Below, one piece after another: positions 7,889 through 15,708 of a DNA stretch of 62,776 nucleotides (its first letter is position 1; the number at the start of each line of letters is the position of its first letter). The translations under genes and the position numbers were made by a program. Origin of the DNA: Gammaproteobacteria bacterium (GTDB lineage: Bacteria > Pseudomonadota > Gammaproteobacteria > Steroidobacterales > Foliamicaceae); the NCBI GenBank assembly GCA_026708965.1, contig JAPOTY010000029.1, positions 1 to 62,776 on the forward strand. The letters are read 5' to 3'. Under the pieces are notes generated by a model. That model did not search any database. It was not told the origin of the DNA and saw nothing but the letters and a program-made list of their open reading frames with translations.

Positions 7889-9031
7889 GTGATTGATCCT
7901 TATATCCCGCAGGCGCAGCTTGCCCGGCTTGAACGCTTGGTGACGGTCGGCAAGGTGGTGGTCGTGTACGGCCCCCGCCGTGTGGGCAAAACCACCTTGA
8001 TCCGGCGCTACGCGGAAAAGCGCGAACCCGATGCCCTCGTTATCAGCGGCGAGGACATGGGGGCGCGGGAGTACCTGGAAAGCCAGTCCGTGGACAAGCT
8101 GAAAGCGCTCGTGGGCGATCGGCGAACGCTGATCGTGGATGAGGCGCAGCATGCGAGAGAGATTGGCTTGAACCTGAAATTGCTGGTGGATCACGTGCGG
8201 GGACTGCGCATCATCGCAACCGGCTCCTCGTCTTTTGATCTGGCCCGCCGGACCGGTCAGCCGCTCACCGGGCGCCAGTACACGCTGCTTCTCCTGCCTT
8301 TGGCGCAAATGGAGCTGCGGTCGATTGAGGATGCCCACGAAACCAAAGCCCGTCTCGATATGCGCTTGATCTACGGTTCGTATCCGGAAGTGGTTCTGAT
8401 GGAATCGGACGAGCAGCGCCGGATGTATATCAAGGAGCTGATCAATGCCTATCTGTTCAAGGACATCCTCGAGCTTGAGAACATCCGCTACACCGATAAA
8501 TTGCGGCGCCTGCTTCAGTTGCTGGCATTCCAAATCGGGCGGCAGGTTTCCATCACCGAGCTGGGCGCCCAGCTCGGTATGGCCAGGAATTCGGTGGAGC
8601 GTTATCTCGGGCTGCTGGAAAGGGCTTACGTGATCTACAGCCGACACGGCTTCAGCCGCAACCTGCGCAAAGAGATCACCAAGAACCGCCGCTATTATTT
8701 CTACGATAACGGCATCCGCAACGGGTTGATCAATAACTTCAACGGGGTTGCGCTACGCGGCGACACGGGCGCCTTGTGGGAGAACTATATTCTGGCGGAA
8801 CGGCTGAAACGCAACCTGTACACGGGCCGCTTGAGCGAAAGTTATTTCTGGCGCACGCATGATGGCCAGGAAATCGACCTGATCGAGGAGTTGGACGGAC
8901 AGCTGCGCGCCGCCGAGATGAAATGGTCCCCGCGCCGGAACGCCCGCGCCCCGGCCGCTTGGCGCCGCGCTTATCCCGATAGCGCATTCGAGGTGATCCA
9001 TCCCGAAAACTACCTGGACTTCATCGCCTGA
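7889..9031 (+). CDS. AAA+ ATPase with DUF4143 domain
   Basis: The protein begins IDPYIPQAQLARLERL and carries a P-loop, VVYGPRRVGKTTLIRRY, an acidic Walker B with switch residues (TLIVDEAQH), and a sensor-like ATGSSSFDL. After a winged-helix region (ITELGAQLGMARNSVERYL) the C-terminal half has the DUF4143 features: GALWENYILAER and the PD-(D/E)XK-like FWRTHDGQEIDLIE followed by AEMKWS. Such ATPases are abundant, often single genes, and their function is mostly unknown. The GTG at 7889 is preferred; an in-frame TTG at 7850 adds 13 residues but overlaps a promoter-like element. It is divergent from the act operon and opens an accessory pocket. Confidence 0.85.
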   Translation: MIDPYIPQAQLARLERLVTVGKVVVVYGPRRVGKTTLIRRYAEKREPDALVISGEDMGAREYLESQSVDKLKALVGDRRTLIVDEAQHAREIGLNLKLLVDHVRGLRIIATGSSSFDLARRTGQPLTGRQYTLLLLPLAQMELRSIEDAHETKARLDMRLIYGSYPEVVLMESDEQRRMYIKELINAYLFKDILELENIRYTDKLRRLLQLLAFQIGRQVSITELGAQLGMARNSVERYLGLLERAYVIYSRHGFSRNLRKEITKNRRYYFYDNGIRNGLINNFNGVALRGDTGALWENYILAERLKRNLYTGRLSESYFWRTHDGQEIDLIEELDGQLRAAEMKWSPRRNARAPAAWRRAYPDSAFEVIHPENYLDFIA

Positions 9032-9062
9032 GAAGGCTGGCCGCCGACCGAATGCGCCAATG

Positions 9063-9080
9063 CCGCAAAATCTATTGCGG
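9063..9080 (+). terminator. Small hairpin after the ATPase gene
   Basis: CCGCAA (9063-9068) and TTGCGG (9075-9080) can pair around a six-base loop, 32 bases after the ATPase stop. There is no clear T-run after it, so termination is only a suggestion. Confidence 0.25.
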
Positions 9081-9083
9081 GTG

Positions 9084-9114
9084 TTGATAGGCGCGGCGGC
9101 GGGCGGCCTATAAT
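9084..9114 (+). promoter_or_regulatory. Candidate sigma70 promoter for the 9195 gene
   Basis: TTGATA (9084-9089) and a perfect TATAAT (9109-9114) are separated by 19 bases, about 80 bases before the ATG at 9195. The spacer is longer than ideal, but the -10 is the best match to consensus in this region. Confidence 0.4.
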
Positions 9115-9194
9115 GCCCGCCGAACCCTAGTATTGAGGTGATTGAAATGCTGCAAGCCTCAAGCGTGCAGCCCTAAGCAAAGAGTAGAGACGTT

Positions 9195-9581
9195 ATGGAA
9201 AATCTAAAGATTAGTGAGCTGATCGGTCGCGCGCCTTGGCGGGAGGCCGTGACCTACCGGAAAACCTGGCCGCACGAATACGTGCTGAGCATCAAGGACA
9301 AGCAGCGGCAGCTATTCGAGCTGGTGTGCGCCCGTTTGCGGGCCGGCGAGGGCGTTGAGTGCCGCTTCTTCGCCATGCGCAACACCTATTTGTTTCTCGG
9401 CAGCCATAAGTATTGGCTGATGACGCACTGGGACGAGCTCGATCTCGACGACGGCCAGGAGTACGTCCTGAACCGCGCGCCGCTGTACCGCGACCGCCGC
9501 GATTTCGTCATCCAGCCCGGCGATACCGGCAAGCCGGAGGACTACCCGGCCAAGCCCGCCGCGCCCGCCAAAACCGCCTAA
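9195..9581 (+). CDS. Unrecognised 128-residue protein
   Basis: I do not recognise this family. The product is soluble, with no signal peptide or membrane segment, rich in tryptophan, tyrosine and arginine (AVTYRKTWPHEYVLS, FAMRNTYLFLGSHKYWLMT) and with an acidic middle (HWDELDLDDGQEY) before a proline/alanine/lysine tail. The mixture of aromatic and charged residues suggests a compact folded domain rather than a chance frame. It has its own promoter-like element upstream and lies among small accessory genes between the respiratory operon and the acyl-activating enzyme. The ATG at 9195 has only a weak ribosome site (GAGTAGAGACGTT). Confidence 0.6.
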   Translation: MENLKISELIGRAPWREAVTYRKTWPHEYVLSIKDKQRQLFELVCARLRAGEGVECRFFAMRNTYLFLGSHKYWLMTHWDELDLDDGQEYVLNRAPLYRDRRDFVIQPGDTGKPEDYPAKPAAPAKTA

Positions 9582-9754
9582 GGGAAGCAAGCCATGCCGA
9601 AACTAGCATCGGCGAACCGTTCAAGCGCTTTGTCAGGATGTCGAGGAGGCCGGGCTGGCCGTGCAACCGCAGACTGCTACAGTGTGAGAGCTGAAAGGCT
9701 ACCTGAACGGATGCCGTGATATACTCACCGCCAGCTTTACAAGGAGTTAGCCCT

Positions 9755-9970
9755 GTGTCAGTCAAAGGACAATATGTTGTTCCGCGCGGGAAAAGGTGGG
9801 CCGTTCGCAAGGCGGGCGCCGAGAGGGTTACGCGCCATTTCGATACCCAGCAGGAAGCGCTCGATGCCGCCCGCAGGATCGCCCGCAATCAAGGCGGCGA
9901 TGTTTTCATCTTCGGGCGGGACGGGCAGATCCGGGGGCGCGACTCACACATCAACGGCTCCCATTCATAG
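9755..9970 (+). CDS. DUF2188-type small protein
   Basis: A 71-residue protein starting at GTG 9755, supported by a good ribosome binding site, AAGGAG at 9741-9746, eight bases upstream. It reads VPRGKRWAVRKAGAERVTRHFDTQ in two adjoining parts, then EALDAARRIARNQGGDVFIFGRDGQIRGRDS. The pattern of a tryptophan-valine strand, a helix with AARxIA, and a terminal strand with GxDGxI is that of DUF2188, a short domain of unknown role often found singly or beside restriction and stress genes. A longer in-frame start at 9716 lacks a ribosome site. It ends 15 bases before the TIR-like gene and may be cotranscribed with it. Confidence 0.75.
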   Translation: MSVKGQYVVPRGKRWAVRKAGAERVTRHFDTQQEALDAARRIARNQGGDVFIFGRDGQIRGRDSHINGSHS

Positions 9971-9985
9971 GACGGATAGCAAGAA

Positions 9986-10600
9986 TTGCCAAAGGACGGC
10001 AACTTCGACCGAAGCGTCTTCGTAAACTGCCCGCTGGACGAGGACTACGACCGCGTTCTTCGGGCGATTCTGTTTTGCTTGGTGCGGCTCGGCCTCAAGC
10101 CGCGAATCGCCATCGAACGCAGCGATGCCGGCGAAACCCGCATCAGCAAGATACTCGATCTCATCCAGTCATCCCGATACTCCGTTCACGATCTCTGCCG
10201 GTGCCAGGCTCGGCAGAAGGGCGAGTACTACCGCCTGAACATGCCCTTCGAGCTAGGCTTGGACTTCGGGTGCCGACGCTACGGCACTGGGATGCTGAAA
10301 GAGAAGGTCATTCTCGTCCTTGAGGAGGAGCGCTACCGCTATCAGGCGGCGATTTCCGATCTCGCGGGATCGGACATCGAAGCTCATCACGGCGACTATC
10401 AGATCGCGGTGCGAAAGGTGCGGAACTGGCTTGCCGGAATGCCAGGTTTCGAGAGCGTCGGCGGCGCACGAGTGCTGGCCGACTACGAGGAATTTCAGCA
10501 ATGGCACATCCAACGGCAGCGCAACCGAGGGTTCTCGGATGATGACATCCGGGACTATTCCACTATGGAACTACTGCGCTCCATGAATGATTGGAGTTGA
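9986..10600 (+). CDS. TIR-like / nucleoside-deoxyribosyltransferase-like protein
   Basis: A 204-residue soluble protein beginning DGNFDRSVFVNCPLDEDY, followed by a Rossmann-like run (RAILFCLVRLGLKPRIAIE), ERSDAGETRISKI, SSRYSVHDLCR and NMPFELGLDFG. The arrangement of an N-terminal strand with a polar turn, a SRYSxHD strand and a conserved glutamate in PFELG resembles TIR and nucleoside deoxyribosyltransferase folds. In those folds the glutamate attacks a glycosidic bond, for example of NAD+. I infer, without proof, a nucleotide-cleaving effector. The start is TTG at 9986 with AGGACGG upstream. Its end directly abuts a truncated hsdR fragment on the other strand, suggesting it arrived by replacement of a restriction locus. 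Confidence 0.6.
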   Translation: MPKDGNFDRSVFVNCPLDEDYDRVLRAILFCLVRLGLKPRIAIERSDAGETRISKILDLIQSSRYSVHDLCRCQARQKGEYYRLNMPFELGLDFGCRRYGTGMLKEKVILVLEEERYRYQAAISDLAGSDIEAHHGDYQIAVRKVRNWLAGMPGFESVGGARVLADYEEFQQWHIQRQRNRGFSDDDIRDYSTMELLRSMNDWS

Positions 10601-10601
10601 T

Positions 10602-10679
10602 CGCGTGCGGCCTATCGTCCCAACCTGCGGCCTGTAGTTTGGGAACGACGTACTTGCGGCAGGTGTCGGCCTCGTTCAT
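10602..10679 (-). pseudogene. Truncated 5' end of a type I restriction hsdR gene
   Basis: From an ATG at 10679 the minus strand reads MNEADTCRKYVVPKLQAAGW, then DDRPHAI. This is a close match to the very beginning of EcoEI-type HsdR proteins, as I remember them. The similarity stops after about 26 codons, at the 3' end of the TIR-like gene, and the frame then continues into unrelated sequence. It is best read as the stump of a deleted restriction gene. Confidence 0.45.
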
Positions 10680-10834
10680 TAGCGCCTCGCCCGAATCCAA
10701 CTGATGCCAACGAGCTCGCGATTGGCCGAAAGCGAGGCACAGCACGGCGGTAGTATCCATGCCTCAGCCAAAATGCGGGAACCCGCATCAAATCGGGAAC
10801 TATCCATTAAACCCTGCCTGCACACCACCACCCT

Positions 10835-11731
10835 TTATGTGACCAACTCAAAGTCATCGCCGACGAAACTTTCCAAACTGAATTCCCCGCCGGAGGACGC
10901 AGAAAAGCGATGGCGCACTCGCTCCATTCGGTGCTGAACCCCATGAACCGCAGCGTGGTTCACGAGTTCCTCTATACAGCTTCGCTTCCAAACCAGCCCG
11001 AGATCCGAGTCGCCACGCAATCTGCCTGAATAAACGCCTAGGAAGTAGTTCATATTCGCTTTCGCTTGGTAGTCTTGTCCATTGTGCGTGACGACATCCC
11101 CCTTTCTGAACCGCGCCCATACGGGAGAACCTGACTGGCCGGGTCGCGATCTACAGTCGATGAGGAATATGGGCAGGCACGCAATATCCACATCCGGTTC
11201 GGACGCGATGAAACCCTTCGACCAAATCGGGAAAGGCCCTCCTATTTGACCGTACGGATACCCGATGACCTGTAGTTCGCTACCCACGTCCCACCGGTGC
11301 CAATTCCCCTGCGACGAGACGCTGTCTAAGGAAACGCTGTTGATCTCTCCTATGATGTTCGCCATCTCCTTGACGGGCAGCGCCACGATGTCGGCCTCGG
11401 CTCCCAATGTGGGGTGCTCGATCCAAGATGGCGTATCGGGATTTTCGTGGTCCAGCAAGTCGATGTGGTAGTGGATTTCTCCGGGGCCATGCAGGGTCAC
11501 AACGGCGTGGTTCGGTATGCCGCAGTTATTGTGGAGAGGCTCGCCGGTAATGTTGTCACGACCCGTAAAGTTGTGGCGGTTCGTGACAAGCACCGGCCCG
11601 TCGGCGGACATGACGAAGAAACAAGTGCCGCTCGCAAGTGGCACCTCGCCAAAATACATCCTTATATGCTTGGACACGCCGGATAGAGTGTCGAAAAAGC
11701 CCGCTACGTCGGGTTCGATCTTTTCTTTCAT
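10835..11731 (-). CDS. Trypsin-like serine protease domain protein
   Basis: A 298-residue protein with a chymotrypsin-fold triad: histidine in LVTNRHNF (residue 53 from this start), aspartate in GAEADIVAL (114) and serine in RPGQSGSPV (200). There is no signal peptide or membrane segment, so it probably acts in the cytoplasm, unlike DegP-type proteases, and it lacks a PDZ domain. Stand-alone cytoplasmic trypsin-like proteases occur in several antiphage loci, and this one lies in an accessory pocket, but no partner effector is certain. The ATG at 11731 has GGGAAAG upstream and is preferred over a GTG at 11752. It is transcribed towards the TIR-like gene. Confidence 0.75.
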   Translation of the reverse strand: MKEKIEPDVAGFFDTLSGVSKHIRMYFGEVPLASGTCFFVMSADGPVLVTNRHNFTGRDNITGEPLHNNCGIPNHAVVTLHGPGEIHYHIDLLDHENPDTPSWIEHPTLGAEADIVALPVKEMANIIGEINSVSLDSVSSQGNWHRWDVGSELQVIGYPYGQIGGPFPIWSKGFIASEPDVDIACLPIFLIDCRSRPGQSGSPVWARFRKGDVVTHNGQDYQAKANMNYFLGVYSGRLRGDSDLGLVWKRSCIEELVNHAAVHGVQHRMERVRHRFSASSGGEFSLESFVGDDFELVT

Positions 11732-11776
11732 GCAATTGACTTTCCCAAGCACATGGAGACTAATCGATAACTGCCG

Positions 11777-12205
11777 TCAATTCTCTGTAGTCGCCCAAGG
11801 ATCGATAATATCGATTCCTATGCCGCTGAAATGCCGCACGTTGCGCGTGACCAGGGCGGCGCCACGCGAACAGCAGATGGCCGCGATCTGGCAGTCGGCC
11901 TCACCGATCGTCCGGCCCGTTTGGCGGCGCTCGGCCGCGATCTCCGCGTAGGCCCGGGCCGCAGCGCTATCGAACGGGAGGATTCGCTCGCCAAAGCCTT
12001 GGTCGAGCCAACGGGTCATAGCGGCTTCGAGCGCAGTTCGTCGCTTCCCGACCGGCAAAATTGCCACGCCGTAGCGCAATTCGGCTTCGCTCACCGCCGT
12101 GAGGCACAGCTCCTGAGCGTCGCGTTCAGCAATCCATGCCGCCACGGCGGGCGCCGGCCCCGGGCGCATGAGTTCGGAAGCAACATTCGTGTCTATGACA
12201 AACAT
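11777..12205 (-). CDS. fitB: PIN-domain toxin, FitB/VapC family
   Basis: A 142-residue PIN-domain ribonuclease. The metal-binding acidic residues are visible: D5 in FVIDTN, E42 in SEAELRYGV, D104 in IGEADCQIAA, with N122/H125 in TRNVRHF at the fourth position. The SEAELRYGV and RILPFDSAAARAYA phrases are typical of the FitB branch. The enzyme cleaves RNA when freed from its antitoxin. It starts nine bases after the antitoxin gene, the normal order for these pairs. All key residues are present, so it should be active. Confidence 0.9.
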   Translation of the reverse strand: MFVIDTNVASELMRPGPAPAVAAWIAERDAQELCLTAVSEAELRYGVAILPVGKRRTALEAAMTRWLDQGFGERILPFDSAAARAYAEIAAERRQTGRTIGEADCQIAAICCSRGAALVTRNVRHFSGIGIDIIDPWATTEN

Positions 12206-12214
12206 GCCGCCCGC

Positions 12215-12460
12215 TCATGATAAATCCGGCGGCTCGCGCATCGGGCCACGCGGGGGCAGTTCGAGCTCCACGCCGCCAAGGGGCGCGAAGCACTCGCGAG
12301 TGAACTTCGCTAAATCCCGGGGGGCGGTTCGCCCGCCGTTCACGGCATCGCGCAAGATGACGCGCGCCTCCTCCTCCATCGAACGGTGATGCTCGGCGGC
12401 GCGCACGCGAAGCCGTGTTTTCACTTCGTCGTCGAGATTGCGGACGGTGATGCTGGCCAT
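12215..12460 (-). CDS. fitA: FitA-like ribbon-helix-helix antitoxin
   Basis: An 81-residue protein whose start, ASITVRNLDDEVKTRLRVRA, is a ribbon-helix-helix DNA-binding domain, followed by EEEARVILRDAV and a C-terminal tail that would wrap the PIN toxin. FitA proteins neutralise the toxin and repress their own operon. The ATG has GAGGAG nine bases upstream. A perfect inverted repeat next to a TATACT hexamer lies about 50 bases upstream and is a good operator candidate. Confidence 0.9.
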   Translation of the reverse strand: MASITVRNLDDEVKTRLRVRAAEHHRSMEEEARVILRDAVNGGRTAPRDLAKFTRECFAPLGGVELELPPRGPMREPPDLS

Positions 12461-12505
12461 AGTTCGTATCTCCTCATCGCGCGGGACGCGCCCAAGCCAT
12501 CGGGT

Positions 12506-12527
12506 GCTTGCAATGCAAGCGAGTATA
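12506..12527 (-). promoter_or_regulatory. FitAB promoter with operator
   Basis: GCTTGCA and TGCAAGC form a perfect 7-bp inverted repeat with a one-base centre (12506-12520). On the minus strand the hexamer TATACT (12527-12522) directly precedes it, so a repressor on the repeat would cover the transcription start. No good -35 box is seen 16-18 bases upstream. Confidence 0.5.
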
Positions 12528-12610
12528 AGCGCACCGAAGCCATCGCCCGTTTAGCCTTTCCGGTCGCAGCGGTTATTCAAGCGCGGCCATTGCTCGATTA
12601 AACTGCGGCC

Positions 12611-14134
12611 ATGCTGCAACACCGATTGATCGAATGGGCTAGGAAGCACCCGAACAAGCTGGCCATCAAGGACAGGGCCATCGGGCGGGATATCACCTAC
12701 TCGCAGGCGCTGCTCGGCGCGCTGATTCTGGCACGGCGCTTCCGGGAACTGGAGCGGGGCCGCATCGGCATCATGCTGCCCACCTCGTCGGGCGGGGCCT
12801 TGGCGGTCGCGGGCGCGCTGATGGGCGGGGTGACGCCCGTGATGATCAACTATTCCACCGGCGCCGCGAAAAACTGCGGATACGCGCAAGCGCAATGCGA
12901 CTTCCGGACCATCGTCACGGCCCGCGCGTTGCTCGAGCGGATCGGCTGCGAGGAATTGCCGGGCATGGTGTTCATCGAGGACATCATGGCCGGGCTGAGC
13001 CGCTACGAAAAGCTGCTGGCCTATCTGAAATCCAGGCTGCCGCTGGGGCGGCTCAAGCGCATCACGGGCAGCGGCGACCTCGACAGCCCCGCCGTCATAC
13101 TGTTCACCAGCGGCAGCGAGAAAGACCCCAAGGGCGTTCAGCTGACCCAGCGCAATATCCTGTCCAATATCGATTCCTTCTCCGACATGATGGACATCAA
13201 GGGAATGGATCGCATATTGGCCATGCTTCCCTACTTCCATGTGTTCGGGCTGACCATCCATCTCTGGACTCCCCTGTGCCTGGGCATGACGGCCATCACC
13301 TACCCCAACCCTCTCGACTTCAAGGTCATCGCCAAGCTCATCAAAGCGGAAAAACCCCAGCTGCTTGTCGGCACTCCGATTTTCCTGGAAGGATATGCAA
13401 GACAGTCCCGGCCGGGAGATTTCTCCAGCGTGGAGCTCGCCGTATCGGGCGCCGATAAATGCCCCGATTCCCTCAGGCAGCTCTACCGCGAGAAGCACAA
13501 GATGGAGATTTTCGAAGGCTACGGCACCACCGAGACTTCGCCGGTGATCTCTGTGAACCCAAGGGACGGGAATCGCCCCGGCAGCATTGGCGTGCCCATA
13601 CCGGGCACCCGGGTGCGAATCGAGAATATCGACAACGGGAAGGACTGCGCGCCGGGCGAAACCGGCAAGATCATGGTGAAAGGCGAAGGCGTGATGTCCG
13701 GCTACCTGAACGACGTGGCGGAATCCCACCTGCGATTAAAGTCGGGCTGGTATGACACCGGCGATCTCGGGATTCTCGACGAGGATGGCTACCTGTGGCA
13801 CAAAGGCCGCCATAAGCGATTCGTCAAGATAGGCGGCGAGATGATCTCCTTGGTGAACGTGGAAGAGGAACTCAATGCGGTGATCGGGGCGGAAACGCAG
13901 TGTTGCGTGGTGGAATTGCCCGATGCCAAGCGAGGCGCGCGGATCATTGCTGTAACCAGCCAGCCGATCGACGGGCAGGAGGTGGCCAGGAAACTCGCCA
14001 AGCAGCTGCCCAACTTGGCGCTGCCGAAAAAATACGTGGTGGTGGAGGCGTTGCCCACCATGGGAAGCGGCAAGATCGACTTTCGCACGCTCACCGAGAT
14101 GGTGCGCCAGCGGGAAAACAATTCGCGGGACTGA
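12611..14134 (+). CDS. AMP-forming acyl-CoA/acyl-ACP synthetase
   Basis: A 507-residue member of the adenylate-forming family. Visible motifs are the phosphate loop VILFTSGSEKDPKGVQLT, YGTTETSPV, GWYDTGDLG, the hinge KRFVKIGGEMIS and the C-terminal catalytic lysine in MGSGKIDF. The wording LFTSGSEKDPKGVQL and KIGGEMISLVNVEE is closest to the C-terminal half of Aas (acyl-ACP synthetase/2-acyl-GPE acyltransferase). The acyltransferase half is absent, so it may activate exogenous fatty acids or another carboxylate. It is followed 20 bases later by an ABC importer on the same strand and could supply activated forms of the imported compound. Confidence 0.85.
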   Translation: MLQHRLIEWARKHPNKLAIKDRAIGRDITYSQALLGALILARRFRELERGRIGIMLPTSSGGALAVAGALMGGVTPVMINYSTGAAKNCGYAQAQCDFRTIVTARALLERIGCEELPGMVFIEDIMAGLSRYEKLLAYLKSRLPLGRLKRITGSGDLDSPAVILFTSGSEKDPKGVQLTQRNILSNIDSFSDMMDIKGMDRILAMLPYFHVFGLTIHLWTPLCLGMTAITYPNPLDFKVIAKLIKAEKPQLLVGTPIFLEGYARQSRPGDFSSVELAVSGADKCPDSLRQLYREKHKMEIFEGYGTTETSPVISVNPRDGNRPGSIGVPIPGTRVRIENIDNGKDCAPGETGKIMVKGEGVMSGYLNDVAESHLRLKSGWYDTGDLGILDEDGYLWHKGRHKRFVKIGGEMISLVNVEEELNAVIGAETQCCVVELPDAKRGARIIAVTSQPIDGQEVARKLAKQLPNLALPKKYVVVEALPTMGSGKIDFRTLTEMVRQRENNSRD

Positions 14135-14154
14135 CCGCGAGACGGAAGCCGGCG

Positions 14155-15708
14155 ATGACGAGTGCGGCACGGGTTCTCGGCATGGCCCTGACTGCTTTCG
14201 CGGTGGCTTGCGGGGACTCTGCAATGGACCAGGCGCCCGGCGCTGCGCGGCATCAGCTGGCCGATGAAGCGCCTCTTCGCATGGCGGTCACGCTGATGCC
14301 CGCGAGCTTCGGCGATCCATTCCGGACTCTGGGCGTGCCGGGCGACTGGGTCTGGCGGCAGATCTTTGATCCGCTCACCGAAAGCGACGATGAAGGACGC
14401 ATAGTGCCGCTGCTGGCCGAAAGCTTCGAGAATCTGGACCCCCATACTTGGCGCTTCGTGCTGCGCGACGGCGTGCGCTATGCCAACGGCCGGCCATTCA
14501 ATGCTTTCTCGGCCAAGGAGGTTTTCGATTGGCTGGTCAGCGACGAGGGCCGGGCCACGGTGGTAGGCTGGGAAATGCGCCGGGTCAGCGAGGTCGAGGC
14601 GGCCGATGCCCGCACGTTGATCTTCACCACCTGGGAGCCCGACCCGGTTCTGCCCAACCGGCTCACCTCGGCGATGATGGTTGAGCCGCAGGCCTGGCGC
14701 GAACTGGGCCGCCAAGGCTTTTCACGCGCTCCGGTGGGCACGGGTTCGTACCAGCTCACGGACTGGCAGAACCGCAACGGCGCGATGGTGCTCGCCGCCA
14801 ACCCCTACGCTTGGCGTCCGCCCGCCATTTCGCGGGTGGAGATCTACCCGCTGCGCGACCATGCTTCCCGCTTGCAGGCCACCCTGTCCGGCCAACTGGA
14901 TATCACCATGTCCTTGCGCCCCGAGCAACTGGACGCCTTCCGCGCCCGCGGCTTTACGGTGCATGCCGATATCCTGCGGCAGATCCTGGCCTTCGCCTTC
15001 GACGTGAGCGGGCATCCGGACTCGCCGGTCGCCGACGTGCGCGTTCGCCAAGCGCTCAACTACGCCATTGACCGAAAGGCTATCTCGGAAGACATCCTTC
15101 AAGGCTTTGCGCCGCCAGCCAGCCAGGGATCGGCGCCCAACGTTTTCGGCCACAACCCGCGGATCAAGCCCTACCCCTACGACCCGGACAAGGCCCGGGC
15201 GCTGCTCGCCGAAGCAGGCTACCCCCAAGGCTTCTCCACCGAGGTGCAGGTCGTGACCGGCACCTATCCCAACGACTTGGAAATCTTCGCCAGACTGCAG
15301 CAGGACCTGGCGGCGGTGGGCGTTGAGATGGCGTTCCGCAGGGTGCTGTTCTCCGACTGGATCCGCCAGTTCTTCCAAGGCGTTTGGCGCACCGAGATGT
15401 TCACCCTGGCATGGAACACCGCGCCGCACAACGACGCTTTGCGTCCCATGGAGCAATACTCCTGCCTCAAAGCACGCCCGTTCTTCTGCGACGAAACACT
15501 GAGCGAAAAACTGGTGGCGGCAGGCCGTGAAATGGACACGCGGCAAAGAGAGGTCCTGCTCCAGGAACTGGCGCTCGACTACCGACAGCTCGCCGCAAGC
15601 CTGCTGCTGCTGGAGTACGGCCACATGTGGGTGGTGGGGCCGCGCTTGAGCGGCTTCCGCGTGCGCACCCGGGCTCCTCAGCTATACCGGGTGGAAAGGA
15701 CCGGATAG
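14155..15708 (+). CDS. ABC transporter substrate-binding lipoprotein, SBP_bac_5 family
   Basis: The ATG at 14155 opens a signal peptide ending at a lipobox-like VAC (about residue 19), so the 517-residue product is probably a lipoprotein. It has the peptide/nickel-binding signature around PLTESDDEGRIVPLLAES, RFVLRDGVRYANGRPF, DVRVRQALNYAIDRKAI and PYDPDKARALLAEAGYPQGF. Such proteins deliver oligopeptides, opines or other small molecules to DppBCDF-type permeases. The two permease genes and a fused ATPase follow with overlapping stops and starts, making a complete importer. The substrate cannot be read from sequence. Confidence 0.93.
   Translation: MTSAARVLGMALTAFAVACGDSAMDQAPGAARHQLADEAPLRMAVTLMPASFGDPFRTLGVPGDWVWRQIFDPLTESDDEGRIVPLLAESFENLDPHTWRFVLRDGVRYANGRPFNAFSAKEVFDWLVSDEGRATVVGWEMRRVSEVEAADARTLIFTTWEPDPVLPNRLTSAMMVEPQAWRELGRQGFSRAPVGTGSYQLTDWQNRNGAMVLAANPYAWRPPAISRVEIYPLRDHASRLQATLSGQLDITMSLRPEQLDAFRARGFTVHADILRQILAFAFDVSGHPDSPVADVRVRQALNYAIDRKAISEDILQGFAPPASQGSAPNVFGHNPRIKPYPYDPDKARALLAEAGYPQGFSTEVQVVTGTYPNDLEIFARLQQDLAAVGVEMAFRRVLFSDWIRQFFQGVWRTEMFTLAWNTAPHNDALRPMEQYSCLKARPFFCDETLSEKLVAAGREMDTRQREVLLQELALDYRQLAASLLLLEYGHMWVVGPRLSGFRVRTRAPQLYRVERTG

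Noticed and set aside
9147-9176. Nine-codon frame before the 9195 gene
   Set aside because: Too short and without a recognisable attenuator pattern.
12551-13729. 392-residue minus-strand frame opposite the acyl synthetase
   Set aside because: No family features, and the plus strand carries all adenylate-forming motifs.
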